A stretch of DNA of 64,000 nucleotides from the NCBI RefSeq assembly GCF_016613535.2, contig NZ_CP071518.1, positions 2,976,001-3,040,000 on the forward strand, in the 5' to 3' direction. A program made the position numbers and the translations under genes. This document shows positions 55,501 through 63,760 of the stretch, piece after piece; within the stretch, counting starts at the first letter, position 1; the number at the start of each line of letters is the position of its first letter. The notes below the pieces were generated by a model. That model saw only the letters and a list, made by a program, of their open reading frames with translations. It searched no databases and had not been told where the DNA came from. The stretch is from Lysobacter solisilvae. GTDB lineage: Bacteria > Pseudomonadota > Gammaproteobacteria > Xanthomonadales > Xanthomonadaceae.

Positions 55501-56914
55501 TCACCCCCGCCCGGCCAACCGCCCCAACGTCCCCAGTGCGCCGTCGACCCGCGCGTCCAGCGGATGTCCGTAGTTCAGGCGCAGGCAATGCCCAAAGCCG
55601 CGACTGGCCGAGAACATCGGGCCCGGCGCGATGCTGATGCCCAGCTGCGAGGCCTGCCGCTGCAGGCGCAGCGCGTCGCTGCCCTCGGGCAGTTCCAGCC
55701 AGAGGAAATAGCCGCCGGCGGGCCGCGTCACGCGCGTGCCCGTGGGGAAGGCGCGCCCGATCGCGGCGATGTATTGCGCCTGCTGGTCCTGCAGCGTGCG
55801 ACGCAGGCGACGCAGGTGGCGGTCGAAGCCGCCGCGTTCGAGATAGCGCGCCAACGCGATCTGGGTGGGCACGTTGGTGTTGAGGCTGCTGGTCAGCTTG
55901 CCGCGCGCCACGGCCCTCGCATGCTTGCCCGCGGCGACCCAGCCGATGCGGTAGCCCGGGGCCAGGCTCTTGGAGAACGACCCGCAGTGCATCACCCCGC
56001 CGTCCTTGTCGAAGGCCTTGGCCGGCAGCGGACGTCGCGCACCGAAGTGAAGTTCGCCATACACATCGTCCTCGATGAGCGCGATGCCCTGCCGTGCGAG
56101 CAGTTCCACCAAAGCGCGCGTGCGCGCTTCTGGCATCGTGCTGCCCAGCGGATTCTGGAACGTCGTCATCAGCCAGCAGGCGCGCGGCGCATGTCGCGCG
56201 ATGGCGCTCTCCATCGCGTCCAGGTCGATGCCGTCCCGCGGATGGGTGGGGATCTCGATCGCGCGCAGGCCCAGGCGTTCGAGCACCTGCAGGGTGGCGT
56301 AGAAGCACGGCGACTCCACCATCACCGTATCGCCGGGGCGTGTCACCGCCTGCACGCTGAGGTTCAGCGCTTCCAGCGCGCCGTTGGTGATGACGATCTC
56401 GTCGGTCGACACTTCGATTCCGTCGATCAGGTAGCGCAGCGCGATCTGCCGACGCAGCGCGGCCTGGCCGGGCGTGAGGTCGTCGACGGTGCTCCATGGA
56501 TCCAAGTGCACCGCCGCGGTGGCCAGCGAGCGTCCCAGCCGTTCCAGCGGAAAGAACAACGGGCTCATGAAGGCCGAGCCCAGCGGCACGATGTCACGCT
56601 GCATGGCCGACTGCAGGACGTCGAACACCAGTTCGCTGACGTCGACTTCGCGCGACAGGCCATCGGGCTGGGAAGCCGTGTCCGGTTCTGGCGGCAGGCG
56701 GGGCACGGCACGGGCCACGTAGTAGCCCGACCGCGCGCGCGATTCGACCAGTCCGCGCGCTTCGAGCAGGTAATACGCCTGGAACACCGTCGACGGGCTG
56801 AGCCCGCGCGCGGCGCTGGCCTGGCGCACGGAGGGCAGGCGCTCGCCCGGCTGGAGCACGCCGGACTGGATCGAGCGCGCGATGTCGTCGGCCCAGGGCT
56901 TCGTAACGCTTCAC
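55501..56914 (-). pseudogene. MocR/PdxR-type regulator (GntR wHTH fused to aminotransferase fold), with a one-base frameshift near the start
   Basis: A GntR-type winged helix (LPSVRQASAARGLSPSTVFQ) is followed by a linker and a fold-type I aminotransferase domain with the PLP-lysine segment HCGSFSKSLAPGYRIGW, NGALEALNLSVQAV and TTFQNPLGSTM. The proper N-terminus MKRYEAL is present from a GTG at 56914, but the continuation ADDIARSIQSGVLQPGE is one frame off because of an extra base in the CCC at 56892-56894. Without it the protein would be about 470 residues, normal for MocR regulators. The open frame from GTG 56859 lacks the first helix of the DNA-binding domain. Such regulators usually control amino-acid, PLP or transport genes next to them; here small membrane-protein genes are divergent. 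Confidence 0.85.
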
Positions 56915-56944
56915 GGCGCGCCCCAGGCGGCACCGGCCTGAACT

Positions 56945-56996
56945 GATATGGTTTTTTGCCGCATATCTGATTCTGGTCCTTCTGTACTGCCGGACC
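56945..56996. promoter_or_regulatory. Two inverted repeats in the divergent MocR/membrane-protein promoter region
   Basis: GATATG-N11-CATATC (56945-56967) is followed by GGTCC-N12-GGACC (56975-56996). They lie between the MocR gene and the divergent small membrane-protein gene, a usual location for a MocR operator. Confidence 0.45.
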
Positions 56997-57034
56997 TAGC
57001 ATGCTCGGGTCCGCAGTCGCTGGGAAGCCGCAGA

Positions 57035-57385
57035 ATGAACCCGCTGGTCGAACTCAACCTGGCCCTGATCCTGTTCCTGCCCTGGTTCGCGATCCTGGCC
57101 GTGCTGTTCTGGATCTACCCCCGCCGCCCGGTGCGGCCCGGGCGCCGCCTGTTCGACGCCGCCAGCCTGGCCCTGGCCCTGGCCGCCGCCTGCGCGGGCA
57201 TGTACTGGAGCATGGCCAACGCCGACACCCGCTTCGGCGCGATGTGGCAACAGGTGCTGGCCAGTTCGGTGTCCTACGGCGCCTTCCTGCTGGTGATGAC
57301 CCTCGCCTTCTTCGCACGGCGTCGCTGGCTGTCCGCCGGTCCCACCGTCCCCCACGCCAGCGGCACCGGAGCCCTCGCCCCATGA
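57035..57385 (+). CDS. Small membrane protein of unknown function
   Basis: A 116-residue protein with three hydrophobic helices (about 5-27, 42-60 and 77-95) and a basic loop YPRRPVRPGRRLFD between the first two. No family assigned with confidence. It is divergent from the MocR regulator and overlaps the next gene by four bases, so the two are co-translated. A regulated membrane function is inferred only from this layout. Confidence 0.7.
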   Translation: MNPLVELNLALILFLPWFAILAVLFWIYPRRPVRPGRRLFDAASLALALAAACAGMYWSMANADTRFGAMWQQVLASSVSYGAFLLVMTLAFFARRRWLSAGPTVPHASGTGALAP

Positions 57386-57585
57386 AGACCCTGCTCATCG
57401 TCGGAATGCTCGGCGTCATCCTCTACAACCTGGGCGCCGGCCTGTACTACATGCTCACCGACATGGGAACGACCAAGCGCACGGTCAACGCGCTCACGCG
57501 GCGCATCGCCTGGTCGGTGGCGTTGATCCTGCTGGTGGCCGCGGGCATCGCCTCGGGCGTGCTGCACCCGCACGGCGTGGGTTGA
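57382..57585 (+). CDS. Twin-transmembrane protein (DUF2909-like)
   Basis: A 67-residue protein with two membrane helices (about 3-26 and 43-62) connected by a short loop TDMGTTKRTVNALTRRIAW, the pattern of DUF2909 proteins often found near cytochrome oxidase assembly genes. Here it follows another small membrane protein with a four-base overlap. Function is not known; an assembly or stabilising role at the membrane is possible. Confidence 0.75.
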   Translation: MKTLLIVGMLGVILYNLGAGLYYMLTDMGTTKRTVNALTRRIAWSVALILLVAAGIASGVLHPHGVG

Positions 57586-57645
57586 ACGCGCGGCCGTCTG
57601 TCACCCCGGGAGCCCCCCTGCATCCGGATGCCGCCGGCGCGCGTA

Positions 57646-57665
57646 GTGAAGGGAACATCCCTCAC
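57646..57665. repeat. Inverted repeat in the ECF sigma upstream region
   Basis: GTGA-AGGGA-ACA-TCCCT-CAC forms an eight-base-pair stem with one unpaired base in the left arm and a three-base loop, 143 bases before the sigma-factor ATG. It contains GGGAAC, which resembles an ECF-type -35 element, so it may be part of an autoregulated promoter; no clear -10 is seen. Confidence 0.35.
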
Positions 57666-57807
57666 ACAGGACGCCGCCCTTGTCCCGCGCTTCCAATGCC
57701 GCCTGCCGCCCTGGCCCCCTCCTCGGGGTCCGTACCTGTCCGGGTGAATCCGGCCCTCATCGGGCTGCGCTAGGCTGCTGCACGGCACGGCCAGGGAATC
57801 GGCCGCG

Positions 57808-58410
57808 ATGAGTCACGGCGCAGCGGGGATGGCGATGACGCAAGCGGACGTATCCGATACGACGGCGGCGGCCTTCGAAGTCGACCAGTTGCTGTTTCGC
57901 GTGGCCTCGGGCGACCAGGCCGCGTTCGAGTCGCTCTACCACGCCACGTCACGGCAGCTGATGGGCGTCTGCCTGCGCGTGCTGACCGACCGCAGCGAAG
58001 CCGAGGACGTCCTGCAGGACGTCTACGTCACCGTGTGGGGCAAGGCCGCGCAGTTCGACGGCACGCGCGCCCGCGGCATCGCCTGGCTTGCATCGATCGC
58101 CAGGCACCGCGCGATCGATCGCCTGCGTGCGCTGCCCACGCGGGCGGCGCGCGCGCCCATCGACACGGTCGAATCCCTGCCCGACCCGACGCCTTCCCCC
58201 GCCGCGCGAACCGAGCAGGCGCGCGAGCGCGCACGGCTGGACGAATGCCTGGAGCAGCTCGAACCCAGGCGGCAGGGACTGATCCGCACGGCCTTCTTCG
58301 ATGGCGCCACCTACGAGGAGCTGGCCAGTCGTTCGGGGTCGCCGCTGGGATCGGTGAAGAGCTGGATTCGCCGCGGGCTGCAACAACTTCGCATGTGCCT
58401 TGAACAATGA
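57808..58410 (+). CDS. ECF sigma factor (SigK-like)
   Basis: Extracytoplasmic-function sigma factor of 200 residues: region 2 (LYHATSRQLMGVCLRVLTD, SEAEDVLQDVYVTVWGKA, IAWLASIARHRAIDRLR) and region 4 (LRTAFFDGATYEELASRSG-type helix-turn-helix with GSVKSWIRRGLQQLRMCL). It is followed with a four-base overlap by an RskA-type anti-sigma factor, the usual partner arrangement of the SigK/ECF19 kind. The start could also be at internal ATG codons eight or ten residues later. Target promoters are unknown; the DUF4331 gene downstream is a candidate by position. Confidence 0.88.
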   Translation: MSHGAAGMAMTQADVSDTTAAAFEVDQLLFRVASGDQAAFESLYHATSRQLMGVCLRVLTDRSEAEDVLQDVYVTVWGKAAQFDGTRARGIAWLASIARHRAIDRLRALPTRAARAPIDTVESLPDPTPSPAARTEQARERARLDECLEQLEPRRQGLIRTAFFDGATYEELASRSGSPLGSVKSWIRRGLQQLRMCLEQ

Positions 58411-59183
58411 ATACGACCCGCGGCCCTTCCGACGACGACACCCATGGCCCCGCGCCGGACGACGACCTGCAGGCCGCCGAATACGTGCTGGGCGTGCAGG
58501 ACCGCGCCGAGCGCCATCGCGTGCAGCTGCGGCTGGCCGACGAGCCCGCGTTCGCGGCACGCGTGCTCGCCTGGGAGGCGCGCCTGTCACCCTGGCTGCT
58601 GCGCATCGAACCCGCCACGCCTTCGCCGCACGTCTGGCCGCGCATCCGGACCCGACTGGGCTGGCCGGCGGTGGGCACCAAGGCCCGGCCGGGCGTGTGG
58701 AACGACCTGCGCTTCTGGCGCGGCGCGGCCGGGCTGGCCGCGGCGGCCGGCGTCGCCGCGATCGTGTTCGCATTGCGCGTGCCCGCGCCCGCGCCGGCGC
58801 CGCCGGTGGTGGTCACGCCGCCTCCGGTCGTGCAGCCCGCCGTGCCGCTGCCGGTGACGGTGCTCGCGCGCGACGACGGGTCGACCGGCTGGATCGCCTC
58901 CATCGACAAGACCGCCGGCGTCCTCAAGCTGGTGCCGGTGCCCGCCCCCGCCGACAGCGCCGGACGGGTAAACGAGCTGTGGATCATCCCGGCGGGAGCC
59001 GCGCCGATTTCGCTCGGCCTGCTTTCGCATGAGATGTCGCACGAGGTCGAGCTGCCCGCGGCCGCGCGCAGCGCATTGCAGGCCGGCGCCACGCTCGCCG
59101 TGACGCTCGAGCCGGCGGCGGGCATCCCGCATGCCGCGCCCAGCGGCCCCATCGTCGCCAAGGGCACGATCGGGAACATCTGA
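58407..59183 (+). CDS. RskA-type anti-sigma factor
   Basis: Membrane anti-sigma factor of 258 residues. The N-terminal sigma-binding part (LQAAEYVLGVQDRAERHRVQ) is zinc-free, one membrane helix lies near residues 108-126, a Pro/Val-rich stretch follows, and the C-terminal periplasmic RskA domain has WIASIDKTAGVLKLVPV and RVNELWIIPAGAAPISLGLL. It holds the sigma factor inactive until an outer signal triggers release. Start overlaps the sigma gene by four bases; its stop codon lies within a 14-base tandem repeat. Confidence 0.88.
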   Translation: MNTTRGPSDDDTHGPAPDDDLQAAEYVLGVQDRAERHRVQLRLADEPAFAARVLAWEARLSPWLLRIEPATPSPHVWPRIRTRLGWPAVGTKARPGVWNDLRFWRGAAGLAAAAGVAAIVFALRVPAPAPAPPVVVTPPPVVQPAVPLPVTVLARDDGSTGWIASIDKTAGVLKLVPVPAPADSAGRVNELWIIPAGAAPISLGLLSHEMSHEVELPAAARSALQAGATLAVTLEPAAGIPHAAPSGPIVAKGTIGNI

Positions 59184-59227
59184 TCTGCGAAATCTGATCT
59201 GCGAAATCTGATCCGCGAAATCTGATC
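59178..59227 (+). repeat. 14-base tandem repeat spanning the anti-sigma stop codon
   Basis: ATCTGATCTGCGAA is repeated three times (59178-59191, 59192-59205, 59206-59219, the last with one change) and followed by a partial copy to 59227. Each unit carries the TGA that ends the anti-sigma frame in the first copy. The unit length is not a multiple of three. Confidence 0.95.
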
Positions 59228-59362
59228 ACGCCCCGGTCCGTTTCCACGGCCGGGGACCGTGGGCGCAGGCGCATGCCTCTCGCGCATGCGCCTGAACGCA
59301 TTGCGGGTCCGGCGATCGCGCCCGGCCAGCACAGCGGAACACAGCATCACTTGCCGCTCACG

Positions 59363-59427
59363 CCGTTCGCCCGACGAACGGTGCATCCGCCCACGGTGGG
59401 GCCCGTAGTGCCTTGTGCACCACGGGC
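59363..59427. promoter_or_regulatory. Two strong hairpins in the leader of the DUF4331 gene
   Basis: The 318-base gap between the anti-sigma factor and the DUF4331 gene holds a perfect seven-base stem CCGTTCG/CGAACGG (59363-59381) and a larger hairpin, GCCCGT and GTGC paired with GCAC and ACGGGC across a five-base loop (59401-59427). Neither is followed by a T-tract, so they are regulatory or mRNA-stabilising candidates, not clear terminators. Confidence 0.45.
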
Positions 59428-59501
59428 GAAGTCCGCAATCCCGCGACCTGCGCCCGCACCCATTCCGCGCCATTGCTGGCGCTTAACCGCGGAGATCCGA
59501 C

Positions 59502-60908
59502 ATGAGCAGCACCAAATTGCGAAAGACCCGAATCGCAGCAGGCCTGGCCACGGCCGGGCTGCTGGCCTCAGGCGTGCTGGTCACCGGGGTGGCGGTCGGT
59601 TCCAGCCACCGCGAGGCGCCCCTGATCACCCAGATGCCGAAGATCGACGCGACGGACTTCTACATGTTCCGCAGCTACGAGCCGGGCCGCGCGAACTTCG
59701 TGACCTTCCTGGCCAACTACCAGCCGCTGCAGGCCCCCTATGGCGGACCGAACTACTTCCTGATGGACCCGCACGCGCTGTACGCCATCCATATCGACAA
59801 CGACGGCGACGCGATCGAGGACATCTCGTACTTCTTCCGCTTCTACAACCAGCAGCGCGCGCTCACCGTGCCGGTCAACGGCATGGACATCCCGGTGCCG
59901 CTGAGCAACATCGGGGCCTTCGGCGACACCACCGCGCAGGATGGCAACCGCAACGTCAGCGAGTCCTACGTCGTGGTCAGTTCCCGCAACGGGCGCCAGG
60001 CGGCGGCCCGCAACCTGGGCTTCGGCGGTTACCTGTTCGCCAAGCCGTCCGACAACATCGGCCGCAAGTCGATCCCGAACTATTCGGCCTATGCCGGCCG
60101 CCACATCACCCGCATCGGCGTGGACCAGTGCGCCACCGAAGGCCGCGTCTTCGCCGGCCAGCGCAAGGAAGGCTTCGCGGTGAACCTCGGCGAAGTGTTC
60201 GACCTGGTGAACACCAACCCTGTCGGGCCGCCCGACGGCGAGAAGAACACGCTGGAAGACGCCAACGTCACCACCATCGCGCTGGAACTGCCCATCGCCT
60301 GCCTGACGGCCAACGGGCCGATCATCGGCGCGTGGACGGCCGCGTATCGCCGCCTGCAGCCGGATGGACCTTACGTGCAGCTTTCGCGGCTGTCGGCGCC
60401 GCTGGTCAACGAAGTCGTGATCGGCCTGCCGGACAAGGACCGCTTCAACGGCTCGCACCCGGCCGGCGACGCCTCGTTCGCGAAGTACGTGACCAACCCT
60501 TCGCTGCCGATCCTGCTGCAGGCGCTGTTCGGCGTGCGGCCACCCACGCAGTACCCGCGCACCGACCTGGTGGCCGCGTTCCTCACCGGCGTCAGCGGAC
60601 TGAACCAGCCAACGAACGTGAGACCGGCGGAAATGATGCGGCTGAACACCTCGATCGCACCGCGGCCGGCGCTGACGCAGCAATCGCTGGGCGTGCTGGC
60701 GGGCGACACCGCCGGGTTCCCGAACGGCCGCCGCCCCGGTGACGACGTGGTCGACATCGAGCTGCGCGTAGCCATGGGCGCCCTGCTGCCGGCGAATGTC
60801 GCACCGGACGGGCAGTTGCCCTACACCGACGGCGCCTGGGTGAGTGCACGCGGCTTCAGCGTGAACTTCCCCTACCTGGGCACGCCGCTGCCGGGCTCGC
60901 CGAACTGA
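59502..60908 (+). CDS. DUF4331 family exported protein
   Basis: A 468-residue exported protein. A signal peptide (hydrophobic stretch about 10-33) ends near VAVGSSHREAPLI, and the mature start SSHREAPLITQMPKIDATDFYM is diagnostic of DUF4331. Further conserved parts are HIDNDGDAIEDISYFFRF, PDKDRFNGSHPAGDASFAKY and DVVDIELRVAMGALL. GGAGA lies eight bases before the ATG. The family is often found beside ECF sigma factors with TPR and HupE-type genes, as here. The molecular role is unknown; Asp-rich repeats suggest possible metal (calcium) binding, as an inference. Confidence 0.92.
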   Translation: MSSTKLRKTRIAAGLATAGLLASGVLVTGVAVGSSHREAPLITQMPKIDATDFYMFRSYEPGRANFVTFLANYQPLQAPYGGPNYFLMDPHALYAIHIDNDGDAIEDISYFFRFYNQQRALTVPVNGMDIPVPLSNIGAFGDTTAQDGNRNVSESYVVVSSRNGRQAAARNLGFGGYLFAKPSDNIGRKSIPNYSAYAGRHITRIGVDQCATEGRVFAGQRKEGFAVNLGEVFDLVNTNPVGPPDGEKNTLEDANVTTIALELPIACLTANGPIIGAWTAAYRRLQPDGPYVQLSRLSAPLVNEVVIGLPDKDRFNGSHPAGDASFAKYVTNPSLPILLQALFGVRPPTQYPRTDLVAAFLTGVSGLNQPTNVRPAEMMRLNTSIAPRPALTQQSLGVLAGDTAGFPNGRRPGDDVVDIELRVAMGALLPANVAPDGQLPYTDGAWVSARGFSVNFPYLGTPLPGSPN

Positions 60909-60995
60909 CGCAACCACCGGCGGCCACCCGCCGCTGGATGGCACGGAGCGGGCGACGCCGCTGGCGCCGCCCGCACCGACCACGCGAGGTTCCCG

Positions 60996-62210
60996 ATGAT
61001 CCACTCAAGCACTCGACAGGCGCCCGCTCGCCACGTGCCCGACAGCGCGGGACATGCGCCACGCCCGTCGGAGCACGACGCGCTGCTCAGCCGCATCATC
61101 GCCGCGCTGGTCCTGGCGCTGCTGCTGTTTGCATTGCCCGGCCTGTTGCAGGTGGCGCACGCGGCACGCCCGGTGGCCTTCGTGCCCGCCGACGGCAGCG
61201 TGGTGCTCGATCGCCTGCCCGGCGGCTACATGCAGGTAGTGCCGGTCCACCGGGAAACACCGGGCGAGGCCGCGCTGCGGGCACAGCGTCTCTACCAGCT
61301 CGCCGCGCGCACGGGCGACGCGCGCCTGGCCACGCGTGCCGACGCCCTGCTCGCCCGTCAGCCCACGCTCCAGCGAAACGCCGGCGTCCGCATGGCACGC
61401 GCCTTCAGCGCCCAGCATCGACACGATTTCCCGGCCGCGCTGCGCGAACTGGATGCGCTCATCGCCGCCTCGCCACGCCACGGTGAGGCCCGCCTCGCCC
61501 GCGCCCAGATCCAGCTCGTGCGCGGCAACCTGGCCGCGGCGCGCCAGGATTGCGTGGCGCTGGCCACTGGCATCGACCAGGACAGCGGCCTGCTGTGCGT
61601 GGCGATGCTGTCGCTGCGACAGGGGCGCACCGGCGTCGCCGCCCAGGTGCTCGATCGCTGGCTGCGGCAGGACGGCCTGGACCCGGCGCGACGTGCCCAC
61701 GCGCTGCTGCTGCGCGCCGACGTGGCCGCCCGCGCGCGTGATCCCGGGGCCGACGCGTTTTACCGCCACGCCATGGCGGCCTCACCGGGCGACGTACGCG
61801 TCCTGCTGCCCTATGCACGCTTTCTGCGGGACACGCGACGGCCGTCGCGGGTCGAATCCCTGCTCGCCGCTTACGCCGACCATGACGGACTGCAGCTGCA
61901 GCGCGCCCTCGCCGCGCAGGAAGCCGGCGCCGCCAACGCGGCCACCCTGCGCCAGTCACAGGCGCGCCGCTACGCCCTGCTGCGCGCCCTGGGCCAGACG
62001 CCCGAGCTGCGCGACGAAGCCGAGTACCTCCTGCTCCTGCGGCACGACATCCCCGGCGCGCTGGCCGTGGCGCAACGCAACTTCCGCACCCAGCGTGATC
62101 ACGAGGACGTGCAGGTGCTTGCGCGCGCAGCGCAAGCGGCCGGCCGCACGGAAATCCTGCGCAACCTGCACGACTGGTCCGCGCAGCAGGGCATCGGGGC
62201 AACCCCATGA
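60996..62210 (+). CDS. Membrane-anchored TPR-repeat protein
   Basis: A 404-residue protein with an N-terminal membrane helix or uncleaved signal (about 33-53) and helical tetratricopeptide-like repeats thereafter (LRAQRLYQLAARTGDARLAT, HDFPAALRELDALIAASPRH, GRTGVAAQVLDRWLRQDGL, DIPGALAVAQRNFRTQRDHE). It should act as a periplasmic scaffold. It overlaps the HupE-like gene by four bases and follows the DUF4331 gene by 87 bases, forming a three-gene set that recurs with DUF4331. Confidence 0.82.
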   Translation: MIHSSTRQAPARHVPDSAGHAPRPSEHDALLSRIIAALVLALLLFALPGLLQVAHAARPVAFVPADGSVVLDRLPGGYMQVVPVHRETPGEAALRAQRLYQLAARTGDARLATRADALLARQPTLQRNAGVRMARAFSAQHRHDFPAALRELDALIAASPRHGEARLARAQIQLVRGNLAAARQDCVALATGIDQDSGLLCVAMLSLRQGRTGVAAQVLDRWLRQDGLDPARRAHALLLRADVAARARDPGADAFYRHAMAASPGDVRVLLPYARFLRDTRRPSRVESLLAAYADHDGLQLQRALAAQEAGAANAATLRQSQARRYALLRALGQTPELRDEAEYLLLLRHDIPGALAVAQRNFRTQRDHEDVQVLARAAQAAGRTEILRNLHDWSAQQGIGATP

Positions 62211-63316
62211 ACCGCGTCCGGGCCGCCCTGCTCTTTCTCACCCTGCTCCCCCTGCTCGCCGGCCCCGCCTTCGCGCACAGCCTGTCCGTGGCGCATGTCG
62301 ACATCGACGCACGGCACGCCGGCGATGTCGCGATGGAGCTGGATCTTTCCCTGCGCGACGTGGCGCTCGCCCTGCCACTGGATGGCGATGGCGACGACCA
62401 GGTGACCTGGCAGGAAGTGCAGGACCAGCGCGCGGCGTTGCACGCCATGGTCCTGGCCGAAGTCGGCCTGGCCACGAGTGCGGGCCCCTGCGCACTGTCG
62501 CCGGGTCCGCTGGCGGTCCGCCGCTACGACGACGGCGTGTATGTGGTCGTCCGGCTGCGCGGACCCTGTCCCGCGCGCACCGGCTGGCAACTGCGCTACG
62601 GCCTGCTGTTCGACCAGGATCCGAAGCACCGCGCGCTGGTGACCCTCCACCAGGGCAGGCAGGCACTGGCCGCGGTCGCCGATGCATCGTCCAGGCGCCT
62701 GTCCCTGGGCAGCACCGGCCGCATGGATTTCTTCCTGGGTTTCCTGCGCCAGGGCGTGGCCCACATCCTCGACGGATACGACCACCTCGCCTTCCTGCTC
62801 AGCCTTCTGCTGCCGGCCATGCTGGTACGCGCACAGGGACGCTGGCATGTCACGGGCCACTGGCGCGACGGGCTCGCCCAGACCCTGGGCATCGTCACCG
62901 CGTTCACCGCGGCACATTCGATCACGCTCACGCTCGCGGCCCTGGCGTGGGTGACACCGTCCTCGCACTGGGTCGAGGCGGCGATCGCCGCCAGTGTCCT
63001 GCTGGCGGCCCTCAACAACGTGTGGCCGCTCATCACGCGCAAATTGTGGATGGTCGCGTTCAGTTTCGGCCTGATCCACGGCTTCGGTTTCGCCGGCGCG
63101 CTGGGCGAAGCCGGCCTGCCCACGCACGCCCGGCTCGCACCGCTCGCCGGCTTCAATCTGGGCGTGGAAATCGGGCAACTGGCGGTGGTGGTCGTGTTGT
63201 GCCCGCTGCTGTGGGCGTTGGCGACCCGCCACTGGTATGTGCGCACGGTGATGCCGGCGCTGTCCGTCGCAATCGCGGGACTGGCCGGATGGTGGCTGTG
63301 GGAGCGGCTGGTGTGA
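62207..63316 (+). CDS. HupE/UreJ-family membrane protein with an EF-hand-like loop
   Basis: A 369-residue protein. A signal peptide (about 6-24, ending AFAHSLSVAHVDI) precedes an extracytoplasmic domain and a C-terminal HupE/UreJ_2 membrane domain with about six to seven helices, containing FLRQGVAHILDGYDHLAFLL, TAFTAAHSITLTLAAL and GLIHGFGFAGALGEAGLP, with the conserved His residues of putative metal permeases. The soluble part contains DGDGDDQVTWQE, a good EF-hand calcium-loop pattern. The substrate is not known; nickel or cobalt transport has been proposed for HupE relatives. It is translationally coupled to the TPR gene. Confidence 0.85.
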   Translation: MNRVRAALLFLTLLPLLAGPAFAHSLSVAHVDIDARHAGDVAMELDLSLRDVALALPLDGDGDDQVTWQEVQDQRAALHAMVLAEVGLATSAGPCALSPGPLAVRRYDDGVYVVVRLRGPCPARTGWQLRYGLLFDQDPKHRALVTLHQGRQALAAVADASSRRLSLGSTGRMDFFLGFLRQGVAHILDGYDHLAFLLSLLLPAMLVRAQGRWHVTGHWRDGLAQTLGIVTAFTAAHSITLTLAALAWVTPSSHWVEAAIAASVLLAALNNVWPLITRKLWMVAFSFGLIHGFGFAGALGEAGLPTHARLAPLAGFNLGVEIGQLAVVVVLCPLLWALATRHWYVRTVMPALSVAIAGLAGWWLWERLV

Positions 63317-63442
63317 GCAGACCGGGGAATCGGGCCACCGCCGATGCCGGAAGCACTGCGGGCCGGACGATGCGACCGGGCCCCGCGCAGACGCCCGCAC
63401 CGGGGGGGCCCGGTTTCCCCGGCCCCATCTGCTTGAATCAAT

Positions 63443-63518
63443 TGGCGTCCCCACGGGGATTCGAACCCCGGTCGCTACCGTGAAAGGGTAATGTCCTAGG
63501 CCTCTAGACGATGGGGAC
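63443..63518 (-). tRNA. tRNA-Glu (anticodon TTC)
   Basis: Read on the minus strand, GTCCCCATCG...CGGGGACGCCA folds as a 76-base cloverleaf with encoded CCA. The anticodon loop CTTTCAC gives UUC, and GGTTCGAATCC is the T arm. Confidence 0.97.
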
Positions 63519-63573
63519 GCAGTAAAGCTTTGGCCTTTTGATGCCGCGGATACTCCACGGCGTCCGGCAGTGT

Positions 63574-63649
63574 TGGTGGAGCCAGGCGGGATCGAACCGC
63601 CGACCTCCTGCATGCCATGCAGGCGCTCTCCCAGCTGAGCTATGGCCCC
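63574..63649 (-). tRNA. tRNA-Ala (anticodon GGC)
   Basis: Minus-strand 76-base cloverleaf starting GGGGCCATAGCTCAGCTGGG and ending CCACCA. The anticodon stem-loop CCTGC-ATGGCAT-GCAGG shows GGC; GGTTCGATCCC is the T arm. It lies upstream of tRNA-Glu in the same direction, 55 bases away, so the two are likely one transcript. Confidence 0.97.
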
Positions 63650-63760
63650 ACGTGCCGGAACGGCGCGAAGTCTAAAGGAAATCGCGCACTGCGAATACCC
63701 TTTCGTTCCGGCGCGCTTCGCGCTATATGCGCAGCAACGTGTTCTTCAGGGAGAGATGCC

